Assembly (NCBI RefSeq): GCF_000218685.1
Contig: NW_006763299.1
Span: forward strand, 1 to 64,000
DNA: 64,000 nt
Reading direction: 5' to 3'
DNA from: Serpula lacrymans var. lacrymans S7.9
Taxonomy: Eukaryota > Basidiomycota > Agaricomycetes > Boletales > Serpulaceae
A program made the translations under genes and the position numbers. Below are positions 49,501-60,259 of the stretch, in pieces (the first letter of the stretch is position 1; every line of letters begins with the position of its first letter). The notes beneath the pieces are model-generated. The model had not been told where the DNA came from, did no database searches, and saw only the letters and a program-made list of their open reading frames with translations.

Positions 49501-52027
49501 AGTTACCCCTATTAAACTTCGTCGCACTCGAGCAAAGTTTATACTTGGCGCTTACATTGATATATTGTCATCTGAGATACCTCAAGATTTAGATACCCTT
49601 CAAGGGCTTCCCGGAAATTTGGTTGGGATGGCAGAAGTTGTCGTTCCTCAAGGTTTGGACGGTGAAGGACCTTTCTCCGAAATCATTGTCCCAGACCATT
49701 TTCCCCCAGGAAGCATAATGCTCTTCGAAACTCAGCTGCAGCAACTCGATGCAACATTGGACAACGTCCGTGCCACGGGGGCGCAAGAAGCCTTCGCCGA
49801 TCTTAACTTAGTTGATCTCAACGTCATTATGTTTCGTGCAGATGGCGAGGAACGTGACGCCACGAAAGGCGAGATTGGGGTGTACGATGTGCCAGGTTGT
49901 GGAAAGTTAACGTATTGCGGTTTAGAAGGGTGGATGCATCACCTTCGTCTTATTATACGCAACAATGACTTGGGCCATCCGTTATGTGCACATCTACGAG
50001 ACGGGATATGGGCGCTGGACTACATTCATTCGAGGTTAACGAGGTGAGTAAATACCATGTTATCAACTCAGGTGCTGGCAATAACGAATTTACTAGACAA
50101 CTAGTGACTTTCCCGAATATCTCAAAAGTTGCCGAATGGTTCCAAGAGAAGTTTGACCGTATCAAAGCCCATGCTCCTCCTTTCCTCCGGCCCAAATACT
50201 TCGCCATTGTAATTTCTGAAGCATACAAGGCCTCACGCCGCGCTGCGATTGAACAATGTTCCACTTTTATCTCTACAGGTCACGATTTTACACAGGATCT
50301 GGCTATGTGCTCAATACAAATGCATGGTGTGGTGCTTTCTGCTTCTCTAGACCCCGGAAAGCCTACACCATCACTTGCTGCGGGCTTGCCACATTTTGCA
50401 GCAGGTTGGGCTAGATGTTGGGGGAGGGACGTATTCATATCCCTAAGAGGATTATTCCTCACAACTGGAAATTTCAAGGACGCCAAGAAACATATTCTAG
50501 CTTTTGCGTCGACACTGAAGCATGGGCTAATACCAAATCTACTAGATTCCGTAAGGAGCCCGAGGTAAATATAGTGTCGTCATTCCCTATAGTTCACTTT
50601 AACAGTGAATACATTGACAGGTACAACTCTCGCGACTCGCCCTGGTGGATGTTGCAAAATATCCAGGATTATGTAGTCGATGCACCAGACGGTCTTTCAC
50701 TCTTATCCGAGCCTGTGAGGCGCAGGTTCCCGAAGAATGATATGTGGATCTCATGGGATGATCCTCGGGCATATGCTTATACAAGCACAGTAGCCGAAAT
50801 CGTGCAGGAGATCCTTCAACGTCACGCAAATGGAATCTCATTCCGTGAATACAATGCTGGGCCAAATCTGGATATGCAAATGAACGATGAAGGATTTAAC
50901 ATTCACATCAGAGTAGATTGGACCACGGGGTTCATTTTTGGTGGAAACCAGCACAACTGTGGGACATGGATGGATAAAATGGGCGAGTCACAGAAAGCAG
51001 GGACAAAGGGTGTGCCAGGAACCCCTAGAGATGGAGCGCCTATCGAAATAACGGGCTTGTTGAAGAGCACTCTGAGATGGCTGGATAAACTCTCACAAGC
51101 AGGAAACTTCCCTTTCAAGGGAGTCAATGCAGATAGTAAGTTGAATTTGGTAGGAAGTGAAACAGGACTGATCCGTGCATTAGTTAACGGGAAGGAAAAG
51201 TTTGTGACTTATAAGGAGTGGAACGACCTCATACAGTCGTCTTTCGAAAAGTGTTATTATGTGCCCCTCGGTAAGACTTTGCATGTCGTTCATGGTGACT
51301 CTACTGAAACAACACAGAGAGTATTGAAGACGTGAAGTACAGCATTAACCCTAGTATTGTGAACCGAAGAGGTATATACAAAGACGTATATGGCTCAGGG
51401 TCGGGGCGCGAGTGGTCCGATTATCAGTTCCGCGCTAACTTCCCCATTGCAATGGCCGTTGCACCAGAGTTGTTTGACCAACAACACGCCCTTCATGCCT
51501 TACAACTCGCAGACAAGATATTGCGCAGTCCCCTTGGCATGAAAACATTGGATCCGAATGACTTGCAATATCGTCCTTATTACGATAACTCAAGCGACTC
51601 CACGGATGCCGCCACTGCCAAAGGCTTGAATTATCATAACGTGAGTGAACGATGGCATATTATAAATACCAAACTCACTGATCGCAAAGGGGCCTGAATG
51701 GGCTTGGCCTCTGGGATACTTTTTGCGAGCATATCTCTACTTCGATACGCGGGTTGGATCAGGCAAGGAGGTTTGTTGCATAAGCACTTCACAGTATTGC
51801 CTTGAGTTGACACATGTTCTGGCTAGGATAATACGCAGACGCTGCATCACTTGCATAAAATTCTCCTGCCAGCTCGCCGGTATATTCAAAATGACCCATG
51901 GGCTGGTATTCCGGAACTAACAAATAAAGACGGACAACACTGTCCACATTCATGTAACACGCAGGCATGGAGCGCAAGCACGCTATTAGATTTCTTGGAG
52001 GATGTCCATAAGATGGGACTTACATGA
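46531..52027 (+). CDS. GDB1: Glycogen debranching enzyme (bifunctional), 11 exons, about 1650 aa
   Basis: Exons: 46531-46794, 46848-46993, 47045-47631, 47687-48269, 48319-49451, 49503-50043, 50097-50564, 50621-51270, 51330-51640, 51690-51770, 51839-52027; they join in one frame. The N-terminal half is a GH13-type 4-alpha-glucanotransferase with LLNLTDVVLNHTANDS, DGFRIDNCHSTPLHVG (nucleophile Asp near 620), NLYVCAELFTGNEEMD (acid/base Glu) and LMYDLTHDNESYLDK. The C-terminal half is the amylo-alpha-1,6-glucosidase with WARCWGRDVFISLRGLFLTT, DSPWWMLQNIQDYV, TGFIFGGNQHNCGTWMDKMG, RANFPIAMAVAPELF and GPEWAWPLGYFLRAYLYFD. It removes branch points during glycogen breakdown in the cytosol. Length slightly exceeds yeast Gdb1 because of a Ser/Thr-rich N-terminal extension. 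It appears intact. Confidence 0.92.
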
Positions 52028-53501
52028 AAACGTACAAGATGTAGTTTCCCGGGGTTGGGTGATGTTGTAATGACAATAATGTTGCCTCCGGTCTCGAGCC
52101 CCTTCCAGGATCTTTATCTCATGTAGAAATTTCTCTGCGCGCATCGATATTATTTGAAGACAAGGTGTTAAAGTAACACCTATGACACATCTAGTCAAGT
52201 TGAAAGAATGTACTTTTTTGCCCAGCGTTGAGGCACCACGCCCAGCTAGCGTGAAAGACTCGGTATGTACGAACGACATGCTTAGATTTTTTCTGGCACG
52301 ATCCTGAAAATGAGTGTGTGGATGTGTGCAAACTATATGAATCATACCGAGTCGTGAGGAGCATTATGATAATGCAAGTCTGCTGCAAAACAAGACAATA
52401 CCCATTCAGTCAAAATTAAACGACCAAATAAAGCGGACCGAGTCATATGCCTACCAATATCGTTGTCTTCATATATCGACTATCATATATCGACGACAGT
52501 CACGTGTATTGAATAAGGTCAGCAACGGAGACTATCATAGGCCAACGTTGTGCCAGTAAACACAACCATCATTCCATTACTCTGCGCTATAATTAGGTAA
52601 GAGCGAACCTGCATTTCATGATGTACGGTTAAATGGTACACTGCTGGGCTGACTTTACTACAATTAACAATCGTCCAGCCTCGGCCTCCGAGAGAATGTT
52701 GCATATTTCTTGATTGGCACATGTCATCCGTTATTCCTGTCACTAGGTTCTGATTTGTGTCCTTTTGTTAAGAATTTGTGAGACGTTGGTTGGATTATGG
52801 ACATCATAGACATACCGTACAATGTTCAGGCTCCTTACACCTGACGATAGTATCTGGTACCTCTATTGCTGTGATTCGAGCATTGTTATAGCCCTCGTAG
52901 ATATTACTCGATGAACCTGAACCATGAAGATAAATGATGGACTTGGGAGGTGATCAGTCTGTTGGCAGCTAGTCATTGGGAGCATAGCTTACCAAGCTAC
53001 CCTAATATGGGTAGTCTTCAAGTTCGTTTGCGTTATTGTCCACGGTTCATAATAGCGGAGTCGCTGAGTCGCTTTTCGCTATTCTTCTTGCTTTTTCTCT
53101 GATATATGACAAGCAACTTAGCGCGTGTTCCTGTCATTGATGTCATGACACTGAATTTTCAGTACCCTTTTGTTTTTGGATAAAATCTTGCAAGTTGGTG
53201 ATCGGATAAACAGAACAATGGGATTCCGCAGAAAATATATAAACAAGAAGATGTGCGCTCTTAATAATTCCTGTCCGATAACCAATGTCCATGTGGTAGC
53301 TTTTCCTCACCGTCCCACTGTCTCACTTTCCCACTTCTACCTGCGTGGCAAGTCCGCAGAATCCGTTGGTACCCCGACGCTGTACTAGGTGCGTCGTCGA
53401 TGAATGCTTTGTTCTTTAACGCTTTCGAGTGTCTGCTGGCGCATCGAGCCCTAGTCTGTCTTGCAGTTTCATTTTCTTTTTGAACGCATGGTTTGAAGAT
53501 T
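52028..53501. other. Intergenic region; right part belongs to the tandem unit
   Basis: The left kilobase has no gene. From about 52.67 kb the sequence resembles the 3' flanks of the later bHLH copies: CCTAATATGGGT at 53000-53012 recurs at 55960-55972, and GCGGAGTCGCTGAGTC is found near 53054, 56015 and (as CGGAGTCGCTGAGT) 59907. Confidence 0.5.
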
Positions 53502-55640
53502 TTACCGCTGCGCAAATAATGCGAAGAGATAGTCTTGCATTCCGCTGTCTGCGGAACTACTGCTCAACCCCTCTGTCGAGCCATTGGTCTGGAGTTGAGA
53601 TCCTGTGATGCCGATTTCGTGGTTGAGTGTTGTAGGTATGTAGACATCTGTCTGCATGTGCTGTCCGAGCAATGTGGCAAAGTAATCTTCCTCAGACGTA
53701 AGTCCGGAATTGAAGTATTCCAAGCCCAAATCCGGTTGTACTGGATCTGCCACACGTTCGGGCCACCGTGTTTCTGTCTGTTGCGCCGTAATAGTTGGAT
53801 TGGAAATTGAAAGAGGCTCGGGGTTATAGTTTGCCCAGAATGTGCTCCAGTCTGAAGGAGGTGTCATCGTCGCTGCCCTAGCATTGCTTGTTTCGCTGGT
53901 TGTCGCTAGACTGGATGGACCAGCGACTGGGAGCAACTCTGTTCCCACGTCACTACGAATAGGGTCCTCCCACTGCAAGTAGGGCATTCGCAGCGATTCA
54001 GAGAGGCTAATGCCTGCTTTATTGTTGGGCCCGTTGACAGCCATCGCTTGGAAGTCGTCTGCTACGAAAATATCGGGATCTTGGGCTGGTGCGATGTACC
54101 CGACCTTTCTTTTCAATCTGACGTTTTCGCCTAGCAGATCCTCAATATGATCGGCCACTGTGAAGAAGTTGTGAGCCATCTCTATGAGACGATTTTAGCC
54201 AACATATCCGTACCTTCAGTCCAGAGATGAAGGTCCTTAATGGGAGGTGCGTGACCTTGGGCACGGGGAATAAGACTTTTGATCTTATCCTTTTGCTCTC
54301 TGATCAGCTTTCGCTGTTTCCGCATGCGAATGGTGTTATTCTCTCGCTCCTTCTTGCTGATGGGTCGCCCTCTACGGATGGCGCCCTGTAACGCTCCATC
54401 CATCGTCGAGGTTTTTTCAGCTGAGAAGTCTGTAGAATACACATGTCTCTCCGAGCGAACACTTTGAATTAGTGGGCTAGATTGGATCCCACTGTCGGGC
54501 TCCACTTGTGTTTCTTCTATGGGATGAACCACAGATGGTGCCAGCGCAGTATGGGGTATTTGGCCCCCTTGTTCAGTTCGTTCCTCTCCTTCTCCAGAGT
54601 ATGATTCGCGCATGGTAATTCCGTTGACTTGGGTTTGTTCTTTTGGTGAGCTCATGATGTCGGTTGGTGGATAGTGCTTCGAGCTGATGCGGGTGTTGTG
54701 TTGTGTAGTTCTTGCCTCTCTTCCCCCTCGCTGACGTTCCTTTAAATCCTCCAAGCTCCCGCTTGAGGCGCGAAAAACTGCCACCGCAGAACCACGAACG
54801 CCGTTCTCAAGTGGACGTCCGTACTGCGGTCACCTGGACCTTCGGGGGCGTCATAGCCTAGCTTTGACAGCGAAACAAGCATGAATTTTCTTGAAAGAAC
54901 ACTGTCAAGCCCCAAAATGCTGCGCCATATCGTTGAATTGGAATCACTTCACACTTTTCACTTGACTTTGACGCAATCGCGCCCACAGAGAAGGTAGACT
55001 CATGTTTTGCTGTGTAGAAAGACTTTGAGCTGTACGAGCAGCATGTCTTGCACGATTGATTCCGCAGGGGGCTTTAGTGACGATGAGCATAGGAATGGGT
55101 GAAATGGCTTCCATTCCACCGGGAAAAAGTGCGGGTGCACTTCATGGAAGAAGTGGCGGACTTGGATAGAATGCGATGTCTTAGAGATGGCACTTTCAAT
55201 AGCTGCATGGTTTAAATCAGCTGTATTTCCAAGAATCATACTCGTGATGAGCATATTGATAATGCGAGAATCTGCTATAAGTATAGAACGAGTAGCCTGA
55301 CATTAAAGTGAAGAGCGCACGAGAGATTTATAGGACGAGGTGTTGTAAGAGATGGGCTAGATAAGGTACTGCTAGGAGTCGAGATGGATACCGTGAACCG
55401 ACAGACGCACAAGGTGTAGCGAACGTTGCCTCCTGGGGAACAAGACAACAGCTTTCCAGTCAGAATTAGGCAGTTAACAACCAAAAAGAAGAATCAGGCG
55501 TACATTTGCGTATATCGTTGATACCACAGATGCGGCTATGGTATTGCTCTTACAAGGCATGACAACGCCAGCCAAGAGTGCTCGCAGTTCCACTACCATG
55601 AGTGAGCCTGCATGTCAATGGAGTCCTAGCTATGCTTTTC
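52970..55640. repeat. Tandem unit, copy 1 of 3
   Basis: This unit includes the 3' flank, bHLH-like gene and upstream flank. It recurs at an offset of about 2.96-2.98 kb (copy 2), measured from the CCTAATATGGGT motif (53001 and 55961) and the TGTTTTGCTGTG motif (about 55003 and 57985). Similarity is clear but diverged, so the duplication is old. Borders are approximate. Confidence 0.7.
53502..54655 (-). CDS. bHLH-like transcription regulator, tandem copy 1 (365 aa)
   Basis: Two exons, 54655-54214 and 54157-53502, join in frame. A basic stretch (RRGRPISKKERENNTIRMRK) leads to a first helix (REQKDKIKSLIP), a loop (RAQGHAPPIKDLHLWTEG) and, after the intron, a second helix with leucine heptads (VADHIEDLLGENVRLKRK). 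This is the layout of a bHLH(-Zip) DNA-binding and dimerisation domain, though an essential Glu in the basic part cannot be confirmed. The remaining 190 residues are Ser/Thr/Pro-rich and end in a block shared with copies 2 and 3 (GQHMQTDVYI, STEGLSSSSADSGMQDY). A TTTAAA core element lies at 54741-54746. The function is unknown. Confidence 0.72.
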
Positions 55641-56432
55641 AAGCGCGTAATTTGTGATTTCGACAACCTTGTAATCCAGTTGCTATGTTTTACTTCGGCC
55701 TATTACATATTTCTTGAGCGGCACACATTGATGCACATGTTTTGCCTGACATTTCTCACTTTGATGCCTCGTTGAATATTTTATGATTAGTAGGAATGTG
55801 GACATCAAACATACCGGAGAATGATGTGGAGCATTTGACGCGATTCGCTGGAAGTTACACGATGAGCGTTGTGATCCTGATAGTACAAGCAGCTCAATAC
55901 AATTGAGGTTGACCACGGCAAGATGCGAGGCTGGTGGCTGGCACAGCTGAGTAAGCGACCCTAATATGGGTCGTCTTCAAGTTCATTTTTGCTTTATTGT
56001 CCACAGGTTCACAACAGCGGAGTCGCTGAGTCGTTTCTCTCCCTTCTTCTTGTAAATTTTCTGATATACGAAAGGCACGATGTCGCGTAGTCTTTTCATC
56101 GATCTGACATATCCTGAAAAACGTCCACACCCTTTGTTTGTGGATAAAAACGTGTGAGGTGATCGCCAGATAACCAGAGCAATCGGATTCCGCTAGTTCT
56201 ATAAAACAGCATCAATATGCTCTCGTTTGATAACTACTAATCCCTCTCCACAAACTCATTCCTATCCACGATTACTTCCTCCAAGCCCCCCTTTCTAACT
56301 TTTACGCAAGTTGACAGGAGCCGTTGAGACTCAGGACTGTATCTTAGGTGCGTCGTTAGCGATGCATTTTCCCTTGATGCCTTGGGGTGTCATTAGCACA
56401 TCGTGCGCCATTCCGTCTCGCAGCTCCATTCT
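54656..56432. other. Spacer between bHLH copies 1 and 2
   Basis: The left part (54.7-55.6 kb) is the upstream flank of copy 1 and is similar to 57.7-58.6 kb and 61.5-62.4 kb. The right part (55.7-56.4 kb) is the downstream flank of copy 2 and is similar to 52.7-53.5 kb. No other gene is seen. Confidence 0.55.
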
Positions 56433-58620
56433 TTATCTAAAAAGATGATTTCCTTGGTGACCTGGATGCTGCTGGAATACGAATTGATAGTCTTGCGTTC
56501 CGCTGTTTGCGGAATTACTGCTCATCCCCTCAGTTGAGCCATAGGTCTGGAATTGAGCTCCTGTGTGTCCGACTCCGTGGTTGGGTGTGTGAATTCGGTG
56601 GACATCTGTCGGCGTGCACTGTCCAAGTGTTTCGTTCCAGGGAGCCAAGTAATCATTTCGGTGATTCAGCATAACTGGGTCCCAGACAGGATCAGACGCA
56701 GAACCGAAATACTGCGAGTTCATGTTTCCTTGTGCTGAAGCAGCTGCGATTGGCGGCCATTGGACCCCCATTCCTTCCATTGAAGTACTCTGGACTGGAA
56801 CTTGGGAGGAGACCATTCCCGGATTGTAGCTTGCCAAAAATGAGCTCCAATTTGGTGTCGACGTCATCGTTGGCGCACTTGTAGGAAATACATTGTTGTT
56901 CCTTGGCATAGAAACTGATGGTCCAGCATTATTTGACATATTTGGATATCGTTCGCTAGAGACGGGGTCCCAGGGCGTGTAGGACATCTCCGGTAAACCA
57001 GTGAAGCTGGTGCTCGTATTTCCGGTGAGCGTTTTGGGTAAAATTGGGGCTGCTGCCTGAATTTTGGCCTGTTCCTTCAAGCTGATGTTTTCGGCTTGCA
57101 GGTACTCAATGTATTCAGCCGCTGTCAAAAAAATAATTCATCAGTCATTTCTACGGGGAGAGGCAAGTCGGAGCATTCGTACCTGCAGTCCAGAGCTGAA
57201 GCTCGCTACTGGGGAGTGCGCGACCTGTACGACGTGGGATGAGCCGTTTGATCCTGTCCTTTTGGTCTTTGAGCTGTTGTCGGATTCCTCGCATACGAAG
57301 ATTGTTTCTTTGTCGATCCCTCTCACCGACGGATGGCTCTACGAGGGCTGCGCCTTCTCCTGGTCCATTGTCCACTGGCGATGTTTGAACCAACAAACTA
57401 GAAGCAGATGCTCCCATGTCTGGTTGGATCTGTCCGAGTGTAGGGCTGGATTCAGTTCTGCTGTAAGGCTCCGTTTGTGTTTTTTCTTGTTGATAAAACG
57501 CAGATGGTGCCAGAACAGCATGGGATATAAGGCCTTCTCGCTCAACTCTGTCCTCTCCTTGTACGGGATAGGATTCGTTTTCGGTGCTGACTCGGGTCTG
57601 CTGGTTCGGTGAGCTCATATTGTCGGATTGATAAAGTGATGATTTAGGCTGATGTGAGTGATTGATAGTGAGATAGTTGTTTTTTCTCGTCCATCCTCGT
57701 CGACGTACCTTTAAATATTCCAAGCTTCCACTAGAAGCACGAAGAAAACCACCGTCGCAGAGCCACCAGCCTCGTTGTACGCTGTTCTTTGGTAGACGTC
57801 CAAACTGCGCAATTGGACCTTTGAGGGCGCGATTCACTAAAGTCAGCGGAGTAAAAAGCGCGAATACTCCTTGAAGACCCACTGTCAAGTCCCGACATGC
57901 TGCGCCTCTCGTTGGGTCGGTTCACACTTCACACCTTTCACCTTAGGTCGACGCCACCGCGCCCACTCAGAAGCTTGACTCGTGTTTTGCTGTGAAGAAA
58001 GACTACGACGTACGAACGGCATACTCGTATCTTGGGTTGCGTAGGAAAGCACTCATGACGACGACGAGCATAGGATTGGGTGGGTGACTTCCATTCTACC
58101 ACGAGAAGGTGCGGGTGCACTTCATGGGAGATTCAGTTTTCGGACTTGGGAAGGGATCAATGTCTGACGAGGTGGAATTTGTAAAAGCTACATGGCTTGT
58201 ACAGTGATATTCACGAATAATAGGCCCTCGTGATGATACATCAAGTAATATAGCGAGAATCTGTTGCGAGTATAATAATGAGTGGGTTGACAATAAACAC
58301 AGAGGGAAAGAAAGACTTGACATACTATATAAGAAATAGCGTCGAATGGTTGCGAGGCAAAGCACAGCTAGACGTCGAGATGAATACAGACAACAAGCAG
58401 TGACAAGAGCGGCATGCTAGGACAACGACAATAGCTTTTCACTCGGATTAGGTAGATAGTAACCAAGGATTGGGTGTGCACTCACCAATATCGTGCTAGT
58501 AATAACACAGCCGGCGGCCAGCTATTCTATTGCACCCATTAGATACTCCAGCGAAAAAGTCACCGCAGTTCCATACCCATGAATGTTCTATCATGCCGTT
58601 GATGGAGTTCTAGTGACGTC
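55930..58620. repeat. Tandem unit, copy 2 of 3
   Basis: This is the middle copy of the roughly 3-kb unit, in the same direction as copies 1 and 3. Its gene has the longest intact leucine-heptad helix. The upstream flank shares CGCGCCCAC, TGTTTTGCTGTG and GTGCGGGTGCACTTCATGG with copy 1 (55127-55145 there, 58109-58128 here). Confidence 0.7.
56433..57618 (-). CDS. bHLH-like transcription regulator, tandem copy 2 (374 aa)
   Basis: Two exons, 57618-57183 and 57121-56433, join at the same phase and place as in copy 1. Basic and first-helix residues are ERDRQRNNLRMRGIRQQLKD and QKDRIKRLIPRRTGRA; the second helix with zipper is AAEYIEYLQAENISLKEQ, which is very close to bHLH-Zip helix 2. The tail is rich in Ser, Thr and Pro (TMTSTPNWSSFLASYNPG) and ends GSTEGMSSNSANSGTQDYQF plus a Gln/His-rich end. 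A TTTAAA element is at 57710-57715. It is the best-preserved member and the best guide to the family. Confidence 0.75.
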
Positions 58621-59660
58621 TTTGAATCGCGCACGTTGAACTGCTTTTTTCACTGCTCTGGCCTCCGAGAGGACGTTCGTCAGTTATTGGATCCTTTCGT
58701 CATTCTCTGCCAAACGAGTTGCCGCAGCCAGCTGCTCCAGCAGTGACAGCATCTTTCCTCTCCTCGGGGCAGAAGTCATCGCCATGTTCTGTTTAGCGGC
58801 ACGTCATTCTCAGCATGAGGGCCTTGCCTTGGTTTCATGTTGTAAGCTCGAAAGACAATACTCCTTTATGGCCTGTGTCTTCATGGTTGTTTCCTTCGGA
58901 TTATGGGGTTTGATAAGTCGTCAGATTCAAATGTGCGTTTCTTAGCACAATGCGTGCTGGGTTTTAGTACCCAAATGACACGCTAGATTCTTTTTTTACA
59001 AATCAATCAGCAGAGAAATAGAAATATATACTACACGATGGCAGCAAGGACGTACGGGCATTCTCTTTAAAAGTAATAGCTTTAACGAGGCCTCCGTATT
59101 GTATGACTCCTGTATTTAAATATAAAGCGGCTACCATCCACGTCTTTACATCGTATGGTGAGGGCCATGGAGCGACCGGGAATCCAAGGTATGCGAGACG
59201 TTGTGGACCAGCTGAAGTCGCAAGTACACACCAAATACGAGCTTGGCTATACTAGGCGTATCTCCCGTGACTCATGCAACTATTGCATGCATTTGGTTCC
59301 GAGTCTGTTGAACATATATCATAAATGAATCAGCTAAAGCAAAATTCGTGAATCCCCAGCGCACTATTCAACGTTCTGTGGCATTCAAAGGACATAAAAG
59401 ACATTGCACACATCTGCTTGACCTTGTATAGTGTATAGTGATCATCGTTATATTCTTCGGACAAGGTGCTTTTCAAGTCGTCGTATCAAGTCTGCTGGTG
59501 GCACTGACCTTGAACATAACTTGAAAGTGTACCGTGCAGGTGTATCAGCTTATGTAACATTGCACCGGATTAGGATATGCAACACTGCGCCGCCACCACC
59601 CGTCGACCAAACAAAAGTCATAATTATTTTCGTCGTTCACTCTCTATCCCCAAGGATAAT
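57619..59660. other. Spacer between bHLH copy 2 and the U6 gene
   Basis: The first kilobase is the upstream flank of copy 2. From about 58.7 to 59.65 kb the sequence is not shared with the other intervals and adds roughly 0.8-0.9 kb, together with the U6 gene, to the spacing of copies 2 and 3. No protein gene is seen there. Confidence 0.5.
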
Positions 59661-59684
59661 GTCCCCTTCGGGGTGACATACGTA

Positions 59685-59715
<31 letters not shown>

Positions 59716-59779
59716 GGCCCCTGCACAAGGATGACACGCTTTTCCGGAGTGGTAGACCTACGGGTCTCAATATTTATTT
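59661..59779 (+). ncRNA. U6: U6 spliceosomal snRNA
   Basis: The sequence has the U6 order of parts: a 5' stem-loop (CCCCTTCGGGG at 59663-59673), AATTGGAACGATACAGAGAA containing the ACAGAGA box, GATTAGCATGGCCCCTGC with the AGC triad, and the internal stem-loop CACAAGGATGACACGC. These bases pair with the 5' splice site and U2 in the catalytic core. The conserved core is almost identical to U6 of other eukaryotes. The 3' part forms a small hairpin (AGACCTACGGGTCT) and is followed by T-runs at 59775-59790 that suit RNA polymerase III termination. The exact 3' end is uncertain. Confidence 0.95.
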
Positions 59780-59790
59780 TCTTTTTTTCT
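59780..59790 (+). terminator. Pol III T-run terminator of U6
   Basis: TTTT ends at 59780 and a run of seven T follows at 59782-59788. Such runs end RNA polymerase III transcripts. Confidence 0.6.
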
Positions 59791-60259
59791 AGGCGCAGTG
59801 TATACGCACAACCGAGCGCTGCGTCAAATTATTTTCCCACCATATTGATCTACATGCGACCTTAGTTAATTTATCTTGATCTGGGTCGTCCTTAAGTTCG
59901 TTTGTGCGGAGTCGCTGAGTGTTTTTCATTCTCCTTGTTTTTTTCCCCCTGACATATAAGTAGTACAGCATACGCACCCCATCATTGACACGTGTGTCTG
60001 TCTATTGATAAGCCTTCTAAATTTCCCTAGCCTTTTGTTTTTGGGTAAAATTTGTGCTCAAGATCATCATAATCGGATTGCGCAAAAACTACTTAAACGA
60101 CATCATGCTGACGACTAAATTTCGTACCACTGCTTCCCCACCACATCAGGGACTCCTTTTAGCATCTAGTAAACTCCTCACACCCATTGAGATCATATTC
60201 AACATTGTAGGTACGTCTCTAGTGACGCTTTTATCATTGATGCCTTGGAGCTTCCATTG
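59791..60259. other. Downstream flank of bHLH copy 3
   Basis: The stretch contains GGGTCGTCCTTAAGTTCG near 59883, matching GGGTCGTCTTCAAGTTCA of copy 2, and then CGGAGTCGCTGAGT. It is the copy-3 counterpart of the 3' flanks and holds no gene. Confidence 0.5.

Noticed and set aside
59431..59792. Two plus-strand frames of 71-81 codons
   Set aside because: They overlap the U6 snRNA gene, whose conserved bases explain the sequence better.
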